A stretch of DNA of 64,000 nt, taken from Candidatus Coxiella mudrowiae (GTDB lineage: Bacteria; Pseudomonadota; Gammaproteobacteria; Coxiellales; Coxiellaceae). The stretch spans positions 1 to 64,000 of the forward strand of contig CP011126.1 of NCBI GenBank assembly GCA_001077715.1, in the 5' to 3' direction. Shown here piece after piece: positions 46,951 to 56,438 of this stretch. The number at the start of each line of letters is the position of its first letter. The stretch's first letter is position 1. Both the position numbers and the translations under genes were made by a program. The notes under the pieces were generated by a model. The model ran no database searches. It saw nothing but the letters and a program-made list of their open reading frames with translations, and was not told where the DNA came from.

Positions 46951-48190
46951 ATGGCGGTTTGTCCAGCGTACTTTTTGCCTAACCAAGAAAATCCCGATGA
47001 TAGTTTAGAAATATTCACGTTACGCTTTCTATTAAGCTATGAGCCATCACCCGAATTATCCATAGAATGCTTCGCTTCTTGGAAGTGTCGAGAAATTTAT
47101 ATCATCAGTTTAACTAGTTTTCGTTATAATCTTCATTCGTCACAAACCATTCGCAGTATGTTGTTAGAAAATGGTCATGGGGGCATCCTATCCCGAAGAG
47201 GAAGAAAACCACGAGGTGATGCATGAGTTGTGCCAAGGCATTTGGCAAAAAGGTCTTGGTTCATTGATGGAATATCGAGCGTTACTCGCTCAAGCTCAAA
47301 ACCCTTAGTTAAATCAGTTATTATTCTTGATGGATAAAATAGGGATTGTATTTAAGAGGATCTACAATTTTTCCTATCCTGAAAATTTCTTAAAAAGAAT
47401 AGACAATCTAGCTACTGTTGCAGCAACAAGTAGTCTTTTAATTAAAATTGTCAAAGAAAAAAAATAGTTCACAGTTTTTAAAACGATTAAAAATCAGTTA
47501 TTGTTATCAGCCTAATTTGAGAATCGAACCTCCGAAGGATGCCACCCATAAGTATCGCTATTTGACAGGTAGTTTAGAACCTCCACCGGTTCTTGTAACC
47601 TTATTAAGATTTGTAAAGGACATACACGTGAGCTATCTATGACATGGATTTCCCAAAACTTACAAACTCCTCTTTATGGAGAGTAGTGGAATAAAGAATG
47701 CTTGGTTGGGTTTGGATTTGATCGCCAAGCGTGTTGTTATTAAGGCTATGTTGTTTTCGGATAAGGGAACTTATTATCGAGATTGGATGGAAGAATACAA
47801 TAAGGTTAAGTGCTATGCCGCGATTGGATAGCTCCCTTAAATTTCACAGAAGAACAAGCCTTATTTATTGGTCGTGATTCACCGCAATCGCAAAAATTGG
47901 CCAATCCAGTGCCAAACACGTGTCCAGAAAACCTTAGGCCTTACATTCCCTATTGTCTTTTATGATGCGCATCGGAATATACTCCTCCCCTACCACGAAG
48001 GAATTTTTAGAAATAGAGAAGAGAACAAAACAATCCATGTTAGGATACTTGATTTTTTTAGAAAAAAGAGTCGCTTTCTTTCTCCTCGAAAAAGCTGATC
48101 TCTGCTCGGCTCTTAGTACGAAGGTAGAGGACTGGATTAACACCAAAGCAATCTCTCTCGGAAAGCTGCTTAAGATAAAGTAAGTGTTGC
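46951..48190 (+). pseudogene. Unrecognised decayed coding sequence(s)
   Basis: Plus-strand fragments read like protein but match no family I know: ASYPEEEENHEVMHELCQGI with WQKGLGSLMEYRALLAQA (47185-47305), LKISYCYQPNLRIEPPKDAT and HKYRYLTGSLEPPPVLVTLL (47485-47610), SGIKNAWLGLDLIAKRVVIK (47690-47750), and TEEQALFIGRDSPQSQKLAN (47845-47905). They may be the C-terminal part of the preceding repeat protein or a second gene. Overlapping frames at 47868-48183 on both strands cannot all be real. Confidence 0.35.
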
Positions 48191-48251
48191 AGACGCTGTT
48201 TTTTCTGTTATCACGAAAATAAAAAATGCCCCTTTCGTCTCTTTAAATCAG

Positions 48252-48692
48252 TCACCCCATCCAGTGAGATGGGGTAGTGAATGGGTCAGACACAGAATTT
48301 TTTAACTTTACTTGATTCATCGGAAATTTTTTCTTGTGCCTGTTTTTTTGACTAACCGAGCCTTTACTATTCCAGAGCATATAGTCCAATACTTGAGGAG
48401 TTCTCGATGGTGCGGCCCGAGGTTCGCCTAATTCTTTAATGACATCAACGGCTATCGAAGTAGGCATTGATAATATGTTTTCGACATAATTGGCAAGAGC
48501 TATAAGATCTTCTACGGGTTTTTTTTGATGGCTTGAGTCAGTCGCCTTTGATTTTAAAATAAGAGGAATTTCCACTTGTCGACTTAATTTATTTTTAAAA
48601 GTATTTAAGTAGGCGGGAATAAAGCGATAGAGACTGTTCGCAATGCTCGGGTGTAGATAAATGGGAGATAATGCTAAATCTAAAAAAATCAA
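48252..48692 (-). CDS. Hypothetical protein or fragment, 146 codons, family unknown
   Basis: Longest uninterrupted frame in the 44.4-52 kb decayed zone. It reads MIFLDLALSPIYLHPSIANS, LKSKATDSSHQKKPVEDLI, ENILSMPTSIAVDVIKELG and ends with a segment SVSDPFTTPSHWMG encoded by a REP-like palindromic sequence, so the natural end was probably earlier and the last residues are read-through. No signal peptide, no known motif. It may be a surviving fragment of a larger gene; the N-terminal text has no ribosome site. Confidence 0.35.
   Translation of the reverse strand: MIFLDLALSPIYLHPSIANSLYRFIPAYLNTFKNKLSRQVEIPLILKSKATDSSHQKKPVEDLIALANYVENILSMPTSIAVDVIKELGEPRAAPSRTPQVLDYMLWNSKGSVSQKNRHKKKFPMNQVKLKNSVSDPFTTPSHWMG
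48254..48275. repeat. Short REP-like inverted repeat
   Basis: ACCCCATC (48254-48261), loop CAGTGA, GATGGGGT (48268-48275): perfect 8-bp stem, followed by GGGTCAGACACAGAAT (48284-48299), wording reminiscent of REP-type intergenic palindromes. Only one copy was noticed in this window, so element status is uncertain. Confidence 0.35.
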
Positions 48693-48754
48693 ATGCTAAG
48701 CGAAAATAGGCATTTGAATTAATTAGTTCTAACAAATTTTTGAGTCGCTAGCAG

Positions 48755-49087
48755 CCAGCTGTTCCGGGTAAAAAAGCACTGCTTATTATTACTAAAAATA
48801 TGGTAGAGCAAATGCAAGTAGGGTCTGTTATTGTGAATGTGGCAGCTCCCATGGGTGGCAATTGTGAACTCATGGAAGCGGGAAAAATAATAAACCATCA
48901 CGGCGTAAAAATTATTGGTCCACTCAATTTAGCCAGTGGACTAGCTCGCGATGCCAGCCAACTTTATGGAAGCAATTTAATTAATTTTCTCCAATTATTG
49001 TTAAATGAAAAAATGAAATTGCTATCGATTGGCAAGATGAAATCCTTGCTAAGAGCGTGGTTAGTAAAGGTGATAAATTATGATTGA
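48755..49087 (+). pseudogene. pntA: NAD(P) transhydrogenase alpha subunit (PntA), C-terminal remnant
   Basis: Readable text AVPGKKALLIITKNMVEQMQ then GSVIVNVAAPMGGNCELMEA and HHGVKIIGPLNLASGLARDA, SQLYGSNLINFLQLL: the end of the NAD(H)-binding domain I of PntA, matching PGRPAPxLIT, GSVIVDLAAExGGN and ASQLYxRN. The N-terminal two thirds are absent, so this is a truncated gene. Proton-translocating transhydrogenase makes NADPH. The next subunit relic begins at 49081. Confidence 0.85.
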
Positions 49088-49375
49088 ATTAATTGCAGCT
49101 CTTTATATCGTAATGTTAGCGGCATTTGCTGGATATGAAATAATTGGGCGAGTTATGAGTATTTTACATACGCCGTTAATGTCCTAATGTCCGGAACTAA
49201 TTTTATTCATGGGATTGTGTTGATCGGTGCAATGGTAGTGCTGGGAACTTCTCATACAGCAGTTATTCAAACGATCAGTTTTATTGGCGTTTTAATTGCA
49301 ACCATCAATGCTGTAGTCGGCTATGTGGTCAAGCTACAAATGCTTTCTTTATTTAAAAAAGTCAGGATAAGGAAA
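49081..49375 (+). pseudogene. NAD(P) transhydrogenase alpha-2 membrane subunit (PntAB), broken
   Basis: MIELIAALYIVMLAAFAGYE then IIGRVMSILHTPLMS to 49186, where a one-base shift enters the frame SGTNFIHGIVLIGAMVVLGT, IGVLIATINAVVGYVVK. This matches the split membrane domain LHTPLMSxTNAIxGIxxVGA. Only one or two lesions, so relatively young decay. Between the pntA and pntB remnants in the usual order. Confidence 0.85.
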
Positions 49376-50143
49376 GGTTGTGATTCATTTTATCCAGTTT
49401 GGTTATTTTTTCGCGGCTATTTTATTTCTGCTTGGATTAAAAAATGAGCTATCCTCGAATGGCTAGATTTGGTGTTGTCGTGGCTTGGATTTCTAGAAAA
49501 AGAGTGGTGATCACCGTAATGCCTCAAATTATCCCATTGTACAATGGCATAGGTTGTGGCGCGGCTAGCTGCTATCGCGGTTAGCGAAGCTTTGCACTCG
49601 GATCCTTCTTTTATCAATTTATTATTAGCACTCATTTTGGTGGACTGATCGGCATGATCGCCTTTAGTGGAATCTTAGTAGCTTTTACCAAACTCCAAGG
49701 TGTTATTCCGAAAACTATTACTCTCCTATTCCACAATGTAAGGATGGCAGTTTTAGGATTAATTATATTAGGTCTTTATAGGGGTAATTCTTTTTTATTT
49801 ATTCAGAAAATTATTCTTTATTGGCTATTTATTTCGGTTTGTTATTTTTGTACGGCCTCTTTATGACGCTGCCGATTGGTGGCGCCAATATGCCCGTGGT
49901 AATTTCATTGTTTAATTCAATGAGAGGTTTAGCAGTTGCTTTTAAAGGCTTTGTTTTAAGCAATCCATTAATGATACTGGCTGGCATAGTGGTTGGAGCG
50001 TTGGGAACCTTGTTAACTTGATTAATGGCTAAGGACATTAATCAATCGGTAAGAGCTATTTTATTAACGCCATATTGAGAAGCCAGCGAAACAGATCAAG
50101 CTATTGAGGGAACCTCGAAGCTGATCAATGTAACCGATGCGCT

Positions 50144-50219
50144 AGTAATGTTAGGGAGTAATGTTAGGGAGTAATGTTAGGGAGTAATGTTAGGGAGTAA
50201 TGTTAGGGAGTAATGTTAG
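50144..50219 (+). repeat. 13-bp tandem array, five full copies plus partial, in pntB relic
   Basis: AGTAATGTTAGGG is repeated perfectly five times (50144-50208) and once more for 11 bases (50209-50219). The period of 13 shifts the frame with each unit. Probably a length-variable (VNTR) locus. Confidence 0.97.
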
Positions 50220-50248
50220 CGTATTCCAAAAAATCATTATCGTTTCTA

Positions 50249-50274
50249 TAGTATGACAGTCTAGTATGACAGTC
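50249..50274 (+). repeat. 13-bp tandem duplication in pntB relic
   Basis: TAGTATGACAGTC occurs twice in perfect tandem (50249-50261, 50262-50274), 30 bases from the larger 13-bp array but with an unrelated unit. Confidence 0.95.
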
Positions 50275-50747
50275 GCTCAAGCCCAAAATAAAGTCTGGGA
50301 ATTAGCAAAACTTTTGATGGATCAATATATTCAAGTTAAATTTGCTATTCACCCTATCGCGGGTCGCATTCTGGGTCATATGAACGTGTTAGCGGAAGCA
50401 GGTGTGTGCCCTATGATTACGTCTTCACCATGGATGAAATTAATGAAGAATTTGCCACGACGGATGTGGCTGTGGTCATTGGCGCCAACTACATCGTTAA
50501 TCCCGTTACCAGTCAATCGCCTGACAGCCAACTCTACGGCTTACCCGTACTTCACGTCGAACGGGCCAAAAACGGTGATCGTAATTAAACGGGGTGAAGG
50601 CCGAGGCTTTTCTGGGGTTGAGAATGGGCTTTTTTATATGGATCACATCTGAATGTTATATGGCAATGCCAAAACAGTGATGGGCAAACTAATTCGAGCA
50701 GTGATAGCAGATTAATGAGAACATTTATAGAGTACGCCCTTTTGTCA

Positions 50748-51045
50748 TTAAGCTTCTTTTTGCCAATTTCCATCTGTGCAGATTAACGTCGCACCAGAGG
50801 CGTCACTCCTGTTTGTTGCCTGAAGGACATTATTATTAATTAGAGAATCTTCAACAAGAGGCAGTATCAAAACGCATCCAGAGCTGTCTTCGCCGACGTG
50901 ACAGCGGTAGTGGTATTCGCTATAAAGCTGGCAATCATAGCCAGTCCCTATCTTCTCCTCAAGCAATCATAATCGGCAAGAACCGGAATAACTCCAAGAG
51001 AAACTAAAAATCCCATACTTATACTTACAAAAATAAATTTTTTAT
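50748..51045 (-). pseudogene. Small secreted cysteine-containing protein, frameshifted, family unknown
   Basis: On the minus strand a signal-peptide-like start, KKYKKFIFVSISMGFLVSLG then VIPVLADYDC (51050-50965), runs into a stop two codons later; shifting one base joins it to the open frame 50966-50748 with TGYDCQLYSEYHYRCHVGED, SSGCVLILPLVEDS, and the end GATLICTDGNWQKEA. The mature part would be about 75 residues with four or five cysteines. The GATLxCxxGxWxx ending recalls C-terminal segments of some pilin-like or phage/surface proteins. Single lesion, so recently lost or a sequencing error. Confidence 0.4.
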
Positions 51046-51404
51046 ACTTTTTTATAAGGAATTTCTAGAGAGATTGGCATTTAAAATGCTTTAGGAGATC
51101 ATTAATTTCTAGGTCTTTTACACTCAATCGCTTTATTCTTTAGGGCAAGTGTACTGTCTACTATTTTTTCCCAGTTCAATGTAGAAGCACATTATGAAAA
51201 GAGAACTGGCATAATAGTCCCTTACTACGAGTTCTCTTCAATAGAGCATGATTTGAGCGCAATATCTACGATCGAATCTAGAATCGACTGTGATTGTGGG
51301 TGGTACCTGTACCTGGCTCCGCAGGTTCCGTAGCAGATTCCTGAACAACTGTCCGGCGGGTCAATAGTTATGTCAGGTTTTCCAGATATAGAATATGGCT
51401 TGGA
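51046..51404. other. Gap with no recognised gene
   Basis: About 360 bases between the small secreted protein relic and rsmE relic. The minus-strand text PDITIDPPDSCSGICYGTCG (51385-51320) reads protein-like but is too short to assign. Nothing else seen. Confidence 0.35.
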
Positions 51405-52144
51405 TTAAGGTAGAGGATATTTTAAGTCTCCAAAGTGACCTTGCAATAAACTCAAAGCAGTTACTGTCGCCGTTTCGGTACGTAAGACCCGGGGTCCGAG
51501 ATACAAACGGATAAAATTGTTGGCCACTGCTTGGTGAACTTCATCCTCACTTAATCCTCGCTACTTAATCCTCGCTCAGGACCGATCAAGATCGTAACCC
51601 GCTCAATATTTTGGCTAAAATTAGAAAGTGTTTTTTGACCACTTAAGTCGAAAACAAAAGAGATCCCGTCTCGTTTTTGCTATAGCCAGTTATTTAAATG
51701 TTGCGGCTGATTTATTTCAGGAAGGTGAGCTCGACCCAATTGTTCGCAGGCACTTATTACTACCCCCTCCAAATGTGAAAATCGCCGCCCTACTTTTGCA
51801 CTCCGGTCAGTGATCAAAGGGGTAATACGTTTGACTCCCAGTTCAACAGCTTTTTGTAAAACGTAATACATTTTATCGCTGTGGGAAATTCCTTGACCAA
51901 GTTCGATAAATAAAGGTGATTCGGTAGAGGCTGCGTACTGACTTTGAATGGCTACCTCTATCTGTTTTTTCTGAATGTGTACAATTTCCGCTTTGTAATC
52001 ATGACCATCGCAATTAAATAAAACAATCATCCATCCTTCTTTGACACGCAATACATTCAACAAATAGTGACAATTACGTGAATCTAAAGCAATCGTCGTG
52101 TTTATTTTTAATTCTTCATGGTAAAATTTCCGAGGAATTCGCGT
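51405..52144 (-). pseudogene. rsmE: 16S rRNA m3U1498 methyltransferase RsmE, broken
   Basis: The N-terminus reads (T)RIPRKFYHEEL with ACG at 52144-52142 where the family has ATG (MRIPRxY). The long open piece (52063-51680) has HYLLNVLRVKEGW, SPLFIELGQGISHSDKMYYV and LQKAVELGVKRITPLITDRS, then CEQLGRAHLPEINQP. The SAM/knot end is TILIGPERGLS then LGPRVLRTETATVTALSLLQ and GHFGDLKYPLP. A 14-bp tandem duplication (51549-51576) shifts the frame in the knot, and another shift lies near 51680. Start loss plus frameshift means inactive. Confidence 0.9.
51549..51576 (+). repeat. 14-bp tandem duplication in rsmE relic
   Basis: ACTTAATCCTCGCT is repeated perfectly (51549-51562, 51563-51576). Removing one copy restores the reading GPERGLSEDEV on the minus strand, so this insertion is itself an inactivating lesion. 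Confidence 0.97.
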
Positions 52145-52221
52145 AAATTACTCAACTTACCAGAAATTTTCTTTCTATTATAGCATTTTATCCCCTTTAA
52201 GAACGCTGTATAATATCGTCG

Positions 52222-54264
52222 ATGAATAAAATGAATGTTGAAATTGATCTACCCCAATTCAGTTCTATTGTGCTTAGTGATGTCGAAGAATCGCTGGATC
52301 AATTGCTGAGTAAAAGTCGAGGCAAAATCGAACAACTTGTCGTGTCAGGGAAAAATTATACTTGGCAAACTTTAATGCAACCTTTAGAAGATATTAACGA
52401 TCAATTACATTGTTATTGGGCGCCCATTAGTCATCTCAATGCAGTTGTCAATTCTCCACTTTTGCGAGAAGTTTACCATGCATGTCTTCCTAAATTATCG
52501 AAATATACTACCGAAATTAGTCATCATTATGGTCTTTATCAAGCCATTCAATCGCTAGCCGATGGTATCGAATACCAAAAATTAAATAAAGCACAGCGCA
52601 AAGTTGTCGATAATGAAATTCATAACTTTAAATTAGCTGGCATTAGTTTGCCGCCTGAAAAAAAACAGCGTTTTGCAGAATTAGCAGAAACATTGTCACA
52701 ACTTCAAAATAAATTTGAAGAAAATTTATTAGATGCTACTCAGGGGTGGTTTAAACAGGTTACAGATGAAAATGAACTGCGTGGTTTGCCACCTCATGCA
52801 ATAACGCTGGCTCATCAAACAGCGGCACAACGCGAATTAGAGGGTTGGATATTTACGTTAGAAATTCCTTCTTATTTGGCTGTTATGACATATGCGAATT
52901 CTCGAGCATTACGACAAGAAATGTTGACGGCTTTTGTCACTCGTGCATCAGATCAGGGTCCCAATGCGGGAAAATGGGATAATACACAAGTAATAGAAAA
53001 AATTCTTAATGCTCGTTTGGAATTGGCGCAATTGCTTGATTTTAGAAATTTTGCTCAATATTCTCTAGAAACGAAGATGGTTAAGGAGCCCAAAAAAGTT
53101 CTCGAATTTTTAAATCAATTGGTAAAGGCCTCGCTTCCAAAAGCAAAGGAAGAGTTTAAAGAACTTTGTGAATTTGCAAGAAAAAATCTAGGAATTAAAA
53201 AATTAGAATCATGGGATATTGCATATACAGCTGAAAAATTATGTCAGCAGAGGTACGCTATTTCTCAAGAAGATTTGCGACCATATTTTCCAGAGGCACA
53301 AGTGGTTCAAGGGCTATTTAATGTCGTAAATCGTTTATTTCAGATCTCTGTAAGGCTGATGGTCGATGTAGATATTTGGCATCCCGATGTGCGCTGCTAT
53401 GCGGTGTATGATGCACAAGATCAATTGCGCGGTTATTTTTATTTTGATCTTTATGCTCGTGAAAATAAGCGAGGTGGTGCGTGGATGGATGATCCTCGTT
53501 TAAGACGCCGATTATCCAATAGAGAAGTGCAACTTCCCGTAGCTTTTGTTAACTGTAATTTTAATCCGCCGGTAGCTAATCACCCTGCTCTCTTTAGTCA
53601 TGACGAAGTGGTGACATTATTTCATGAATTTGGCCACGCGATTCAGCATATGCTTACTAAAATCGATTACGCAGAGGTTTCAGGAATTCATGGAATTCCC
53701 TGGGATGCTGTGGAATTAGCAAGTCAATTTTTAGAAAATTGGGCGTGGCAAAAAGAATCACTACTTATGCTCGCCAAGCATTATCAAACTGGTGAACCTT
53801 TGCCTGATGAATTATTTCAGAGAATGCATAAAGCGCGAAATTTTCAAGCAGCGATGCAAATGATACGTCAATTGGAATTCGCTTTATTTGATATGCGATT
53901 GCATATGGAATTTGATCTTTCTATAAAAAACCAAGTACAAAAACTTCTCGACGAAGTTCGTCAAGAAGTTTGTGTTGTTCCTATAGCGGCATTTAATCGA
54001 TTTCAAAACAGTTTTTCTCACATTTTTTCGGGGAGTTACGCAGCAGGCTATTATAGTTATAAATGGGCGGAAGTAATGGCTGCCGATGCATTTTCGCTTT
54101 TCCAAGAGAAAGGAATATTTAACTCCCATAGCGCACAACAGTTTTTAACTTATATCTTAGAGCCAGGTGGTTCTGAAGAGCCCATGCATTTATTCAAAGC
54201 TTTTCGTGGACGAGAGCCAAAAATAGAAGCTTTATTACACCAAAAAGGTATTAAGCCTTCTTAG
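52222..54264 (+). CDS. prlC: Oligopeptidase A (M3 family metallopeptidase)
   Basis: 680 residues, full length. Cytoplasmic zinc endopeptidase that degrades signal peptides and short peptides. Zinc motif HEFGHAIQHML (HExxH) with downstream ELASQFLENWAW supplying the third ligand region, and preceding FVNCNFNPPVANHPALFSHD. N-terminal helical domain is typical (for example YHACLPKLSKYTTEISHHYG). Isolated between the dead rsmE and the dead lipid cluster. Start ATG 52222; a second ATG lies at 52231. Confidence 0.96.
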   Translation: MNKMNVEIDLPQFSSIVLSDVEESLDQLLSKSRGKIEQLVVSGKNYTWQTLMQPLEDINDQLHCYWAPISHLNAVVNSPLLREVYHACLPKLSKYTTEISHHYGLYQAIQSLADGIEYQKLNKAQRKVVDNEIHNFKLAGISLPPEKKQRFAELAETLSQLQNKFEENLLDATQGWFKQVTDENELRGLPPHAITLAHQTAAQRELEGWIFTLEIPSYLAVMTYANSRALRQEMLTAFVTRASDQGPNAGKWDNTQVIEKILNARLELAQLLDFRNFAQYSLETKMVKEPKKVLEFLNQLVKASLPKAKEEFKELCEFARKNLGIKKLESWDIAYTAEKLCQQRYAISQEDLRPYFPEAQVVQGLFNVVNRLFQISVRLMVDVDIWHPDVRCYAVYDAQDQLRGYFYFDLYARENKRGGAWMDDPRLRRRLSNREVQLPVAFVNCNFNPPVANHPALFSHDEVVTLFHEFGHAIQHMLTKIDYAEVSGIHGIPWDAVELASQFLENWAWQKESLLMLAKHYQTGEPLPDELFQRMHKARNFQAAMQMIRQLEFALFDMRLHMEFDLSIKNQVQKLLDEVRQEVCVVPIAAFNRFQNSFSHIFSGSYAAGYYSYKWAEVMAADAFSLFQEKGIFNSHSAQQFLTYILEPGGSEEPMHLFKAFRGREPKIEALLHQKGIKPS

Positions 54265-54286
54265 AAAGCTATAAGTAGCAAAAATT

Positions 54287-55297
54287 ATGTTATATTTACA
54301 AGGACTTGGTCATTATCATCCCCTAAATGTCATAGATAACGCTTTTTTTAGAATCCTTAAATTATTAATACAAATAATGAATGGATTATAGATCGTGTTA
54401 GCATTCGCGAGCGGCGGACTGCATTTTCATTAAGTTATATTAAAAACACCTACAATAAAAATCCAATTGAGGCATATTATTCACCTCGAAGAACCACATC
54501 TTCAAGGTGCTGTAAAAGCTATTAATCAAGCGCTAGATCGAGAGATCGAGCAGGTATTAGTCCGAAGCAGGTGGAATTGATTGTATTGGGTGGTAGTGTA
54601 TTTCAATACAACAATCTGGCTAATGCGAATATAATTGCTCATGCGTTAGGCGTTCAAGCAATGAGTCTGTATATCAATACCGGTTTTTCTTCTTTTACAA
54701 TGCAATTACATTATTTAAGTCATTTGGATTTGATGGCTTTACCTGAATACACTGTTGTTAATCTCGAATTTTTAAAAAGTTTTGTCGATTTTTCGAATGG
54801 CTGATCTGCCGTGTTGTTTGGAGATTCTGTAGGTGCTGCTGTGTGTATTTAAGAAAATATATAAAAGTGTGCATGATGGTGTTTAAGAGATTCTTTTATT
54901 GGTTAGAATCCATTAGATTGGGAGGGAGCTGATGACAGCTAGAATTAGGGGACGTTTTACTCAAGGAGAGCCTCACGTTTAGCGCTTTACCATTACAAAA
55001 ACCTGCCAAACGCTCACGCATTTAATAGAGCGCAATCAAGTGGAAGAGGATAAAGTCTATTTTATTGGACATCAATCTAACTTGCTTGTTCTTCAATCGG
55101 TTGTTTCTGGGGTGGGTATTTCACCAACTCAACATCTTTACAATATCGATCGGTTTGGCAATTGTGGGGCAGCACAGGCGCACCGGTAGTATTTTCTCAG
55201 CACTGGGAATCATTTAGAGCTGGCTGATCAAGTTGCTCTTTGTACCGTTGGCTCTGGGTTAATTTGGGGCAGTTTGCTTTTTGAAAAATGTGAGTAG
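54287..55297 (+). pseudogene. 3-oxoacyl-ACP synthase III (FabH-like), broken
   Basis: First gene of the degraded lipid cluster. Start MLYLQGLGHYHPLNVIDNAF; then NEWIIDRVSIRERRTAFS (54378), QVELIVLGGSVFQYNNLANA, ALGVQAMSLYINTGFSSFTM (54645-54705), where the active-site Cys position reads Phe, and VLFGDSVGAAVCI. Near the end are YFIGHQSNLLVLQSVVSGVG, NIDRFGNCGAA and CTVGSGLIWGSLLFEKCE. The His and Asn of the KAS III triad are still readable (GHQSN, GNCGAA). Multiple shifts. Confidence 0.85.
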
Positions 55298-55347
55298 TTA
55301 TAAAAATCAGTTACGAATCGTTCAAAAATAAAAAAACGTTTTCATAA

Positions 55348-55852
55348 ATGGAAATGGTCGCATTAACATTGGGTCACTTAATTGAAGACTTGCCCGCCGA
55401 GGGAATTCCTGCCCTTCTGGGACCGCCTCTCTTAATGGTAGATCGAATTATCGAAGTCGAGCATCGCAGAAGTCATAGCAAAATTATTGCAGAATCCGAT
55501 GTTCATTTAGACGATTGGTTTTTTTAATATCATTTCCATCACTATCCTGTTCAGCCAGGATTTTTAGGTGTCGATGAGATTTGGCAATTATTAGGGTCTT
55601 TACATTGTACTTCGAGGAGGAGTGGGATCTGGACGCGCATTAGGCGCCAAAGAAATTGATTTTTTTGGCAGATTAGAGCGCATAACAAAGTCGTTCGCTA
55701 TGAAGTGGCAATTCGCCGTTATTCTCATTTAGCACAGCAGGGTGTTTTGTTAGTGTTGGGTGAGGGGAATGTCTTCGTAGAAGATAAACACGTCTGTAGA
55801 TGATGAACACGTCTATAAAATTACTGAGGTAAAAGTGTGTTCATTCTTATAA
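55348..55852 (+). pseudogene. FabA-like 3-hydroxyacyl-ACP dehydratase, broken
   Basis: Text in order: LLGPPLLMVDRIIEVEHRRS, SDVHLDDWFF then YHFHYYPVQPGFLGVDEIWQ, LLGSL, a shifted RALGAKEIDFFG-like part near 55640, NKVVRYEVAIRRYSHLAQQG and VLLVLGEGNVFVEDKHV. The pattern (pxLMVDRI, WFFxxHFxxDPVxPGxLGxDxxWQ) is FabA rather than FabZ. The HF of the active site is readable but the DP is YP. Contains the imperfect 19-bp duplication at 55777-55814. Confidence 0.82.
55777..55814 (+). repeat. 19-bp imperfect tandem duplication
   Basis: GTAGAAGATAAACACGTCT (55777-55795) followed directly by GTAGATGATGAACACGTCT (55796-55814), two mismatches; apparently older than the perfect duplications elsewhere. Confidence 0.8.
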
Positions 55853-55902
55853 TATTTGTTATGAAGATTAACCCTTAAAATCCAAAAGGGCCATAGGAGG
55901 GT

Positions 55903-56438
55903 GTGATGAGGCTACAATCGGAGAGTGGGAGTGAGCTGATAGAAACAGAAACGCTTATACAGCCTTTTACTTCAGCTGAATTAGTAGAGGCGCTGCCTCA
56001 TCAAAAGCTGCTCCTTCAGTTTGTTGATAAAATTTTATTAGTTAATGACGATTATATTGAGGGGAAATATAAATTTAAACTAACAGAATCTTTTTATTCG
56101 GGACATTTTCTAAGGACATTTTTGCAGAAATCCAGTAACTCCTGGCGTAATTTTATTAGAATCCCTTCCTTAAGTTGGTATAGTGGCATTTACCCTTTAC
56201 TTATTCCTTTACTTATTATTAAAAGAATATAAAAGGCCTTAAAAAAATTGCTGGCTCTTTTTACCGAAGCCAACGTTGGATTCTTATCGCCAACACATCC
56301 GGGTGATACTATTCATATTCGAGCAGAAAAATAGATGTGGTGCCGAAAAAAATAAGACGTCACGCCCAAGCTTAGAATTCTGAAAGACGCCTTGTGTGTC
56401 AAGGCGAAATAGCAGGGATAGGAGCACCAATCGAATGA
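55903..56438 (+). pseudogene. FabZ-like 3-hydroxyacyl-ACP dehydratase, broken
   Basis: The open piece to 56232 reads QPFTSAELVEALPHQKLLLQ, FVDKILLVNDDYIEGKYKF and ESFYSGHFLRT, matching the FabZ pattern (LPHRxPFLxVDxV and GHFP). After shifts: EANVGFLSPTHPGDTIHIRA and CQGEIAGIGAPIE. It ends in a 4-base ATGA overlap with the KAS II relic at 56435, showing the old operon structure. A 12-bp tandem duplication lies at 56194-56217. Confidence 0.8.
56194..56217 (+). repeat. 12-bp tandem duplication in fabZ-like relic
   Basis: CCTTTACTTATT is repeated perfectly (56194-56205, 56206-56217). Confidence 0.9.

Larger units (their letters stand above)
49376..50715 (+). pseudogene. pntB: NAD(P) transhydrogenase beta subunit (PntB), broken
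   Basis: Membrane part: HFIQFGYFFAAILFLLGLK, HFGGLIGMIAFSGILVAFTK, LQGVIPKTITLL, then YFGLLFLYGLFMTLPIGGAN. NADP-binding domain III: SMTVAQAQNKVWELAKLLMD, IHPIAGRILGHMNVL, YDYVFTMDEINEEFATTDVA, VVIGANYIVNPVTSQSP, then GLPVLHVERAK and KTVIVIKRG. Frames change several times. An almost six-fold 13-bp tandem array (50144-50219) and another 13-bp duplication (50249-50274) sit between domains and destroy the frame. Confidence 0.88.

Noticed and set aside
47868-48183. Overlapping plus and minus frames of 70-76 codons as small genes
   Set aside because: They overlap one another in different frames, lack start signals and lie in eroded sequence; at most one is a fragment of a dead gene.
44812-48190. 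Possible insertion sequence or transposase in the long decayed block
   Set aside because: No transposase motif, terminal inverted repeats or target duplication could be found.
50144-50219. TTAGGG motif in the 13-bp array as a telomere-like repeat
   Set aside because: The hexamer is spaced every 13 bases as part of a slippage unit within a pseudogene; no telomere-like context.
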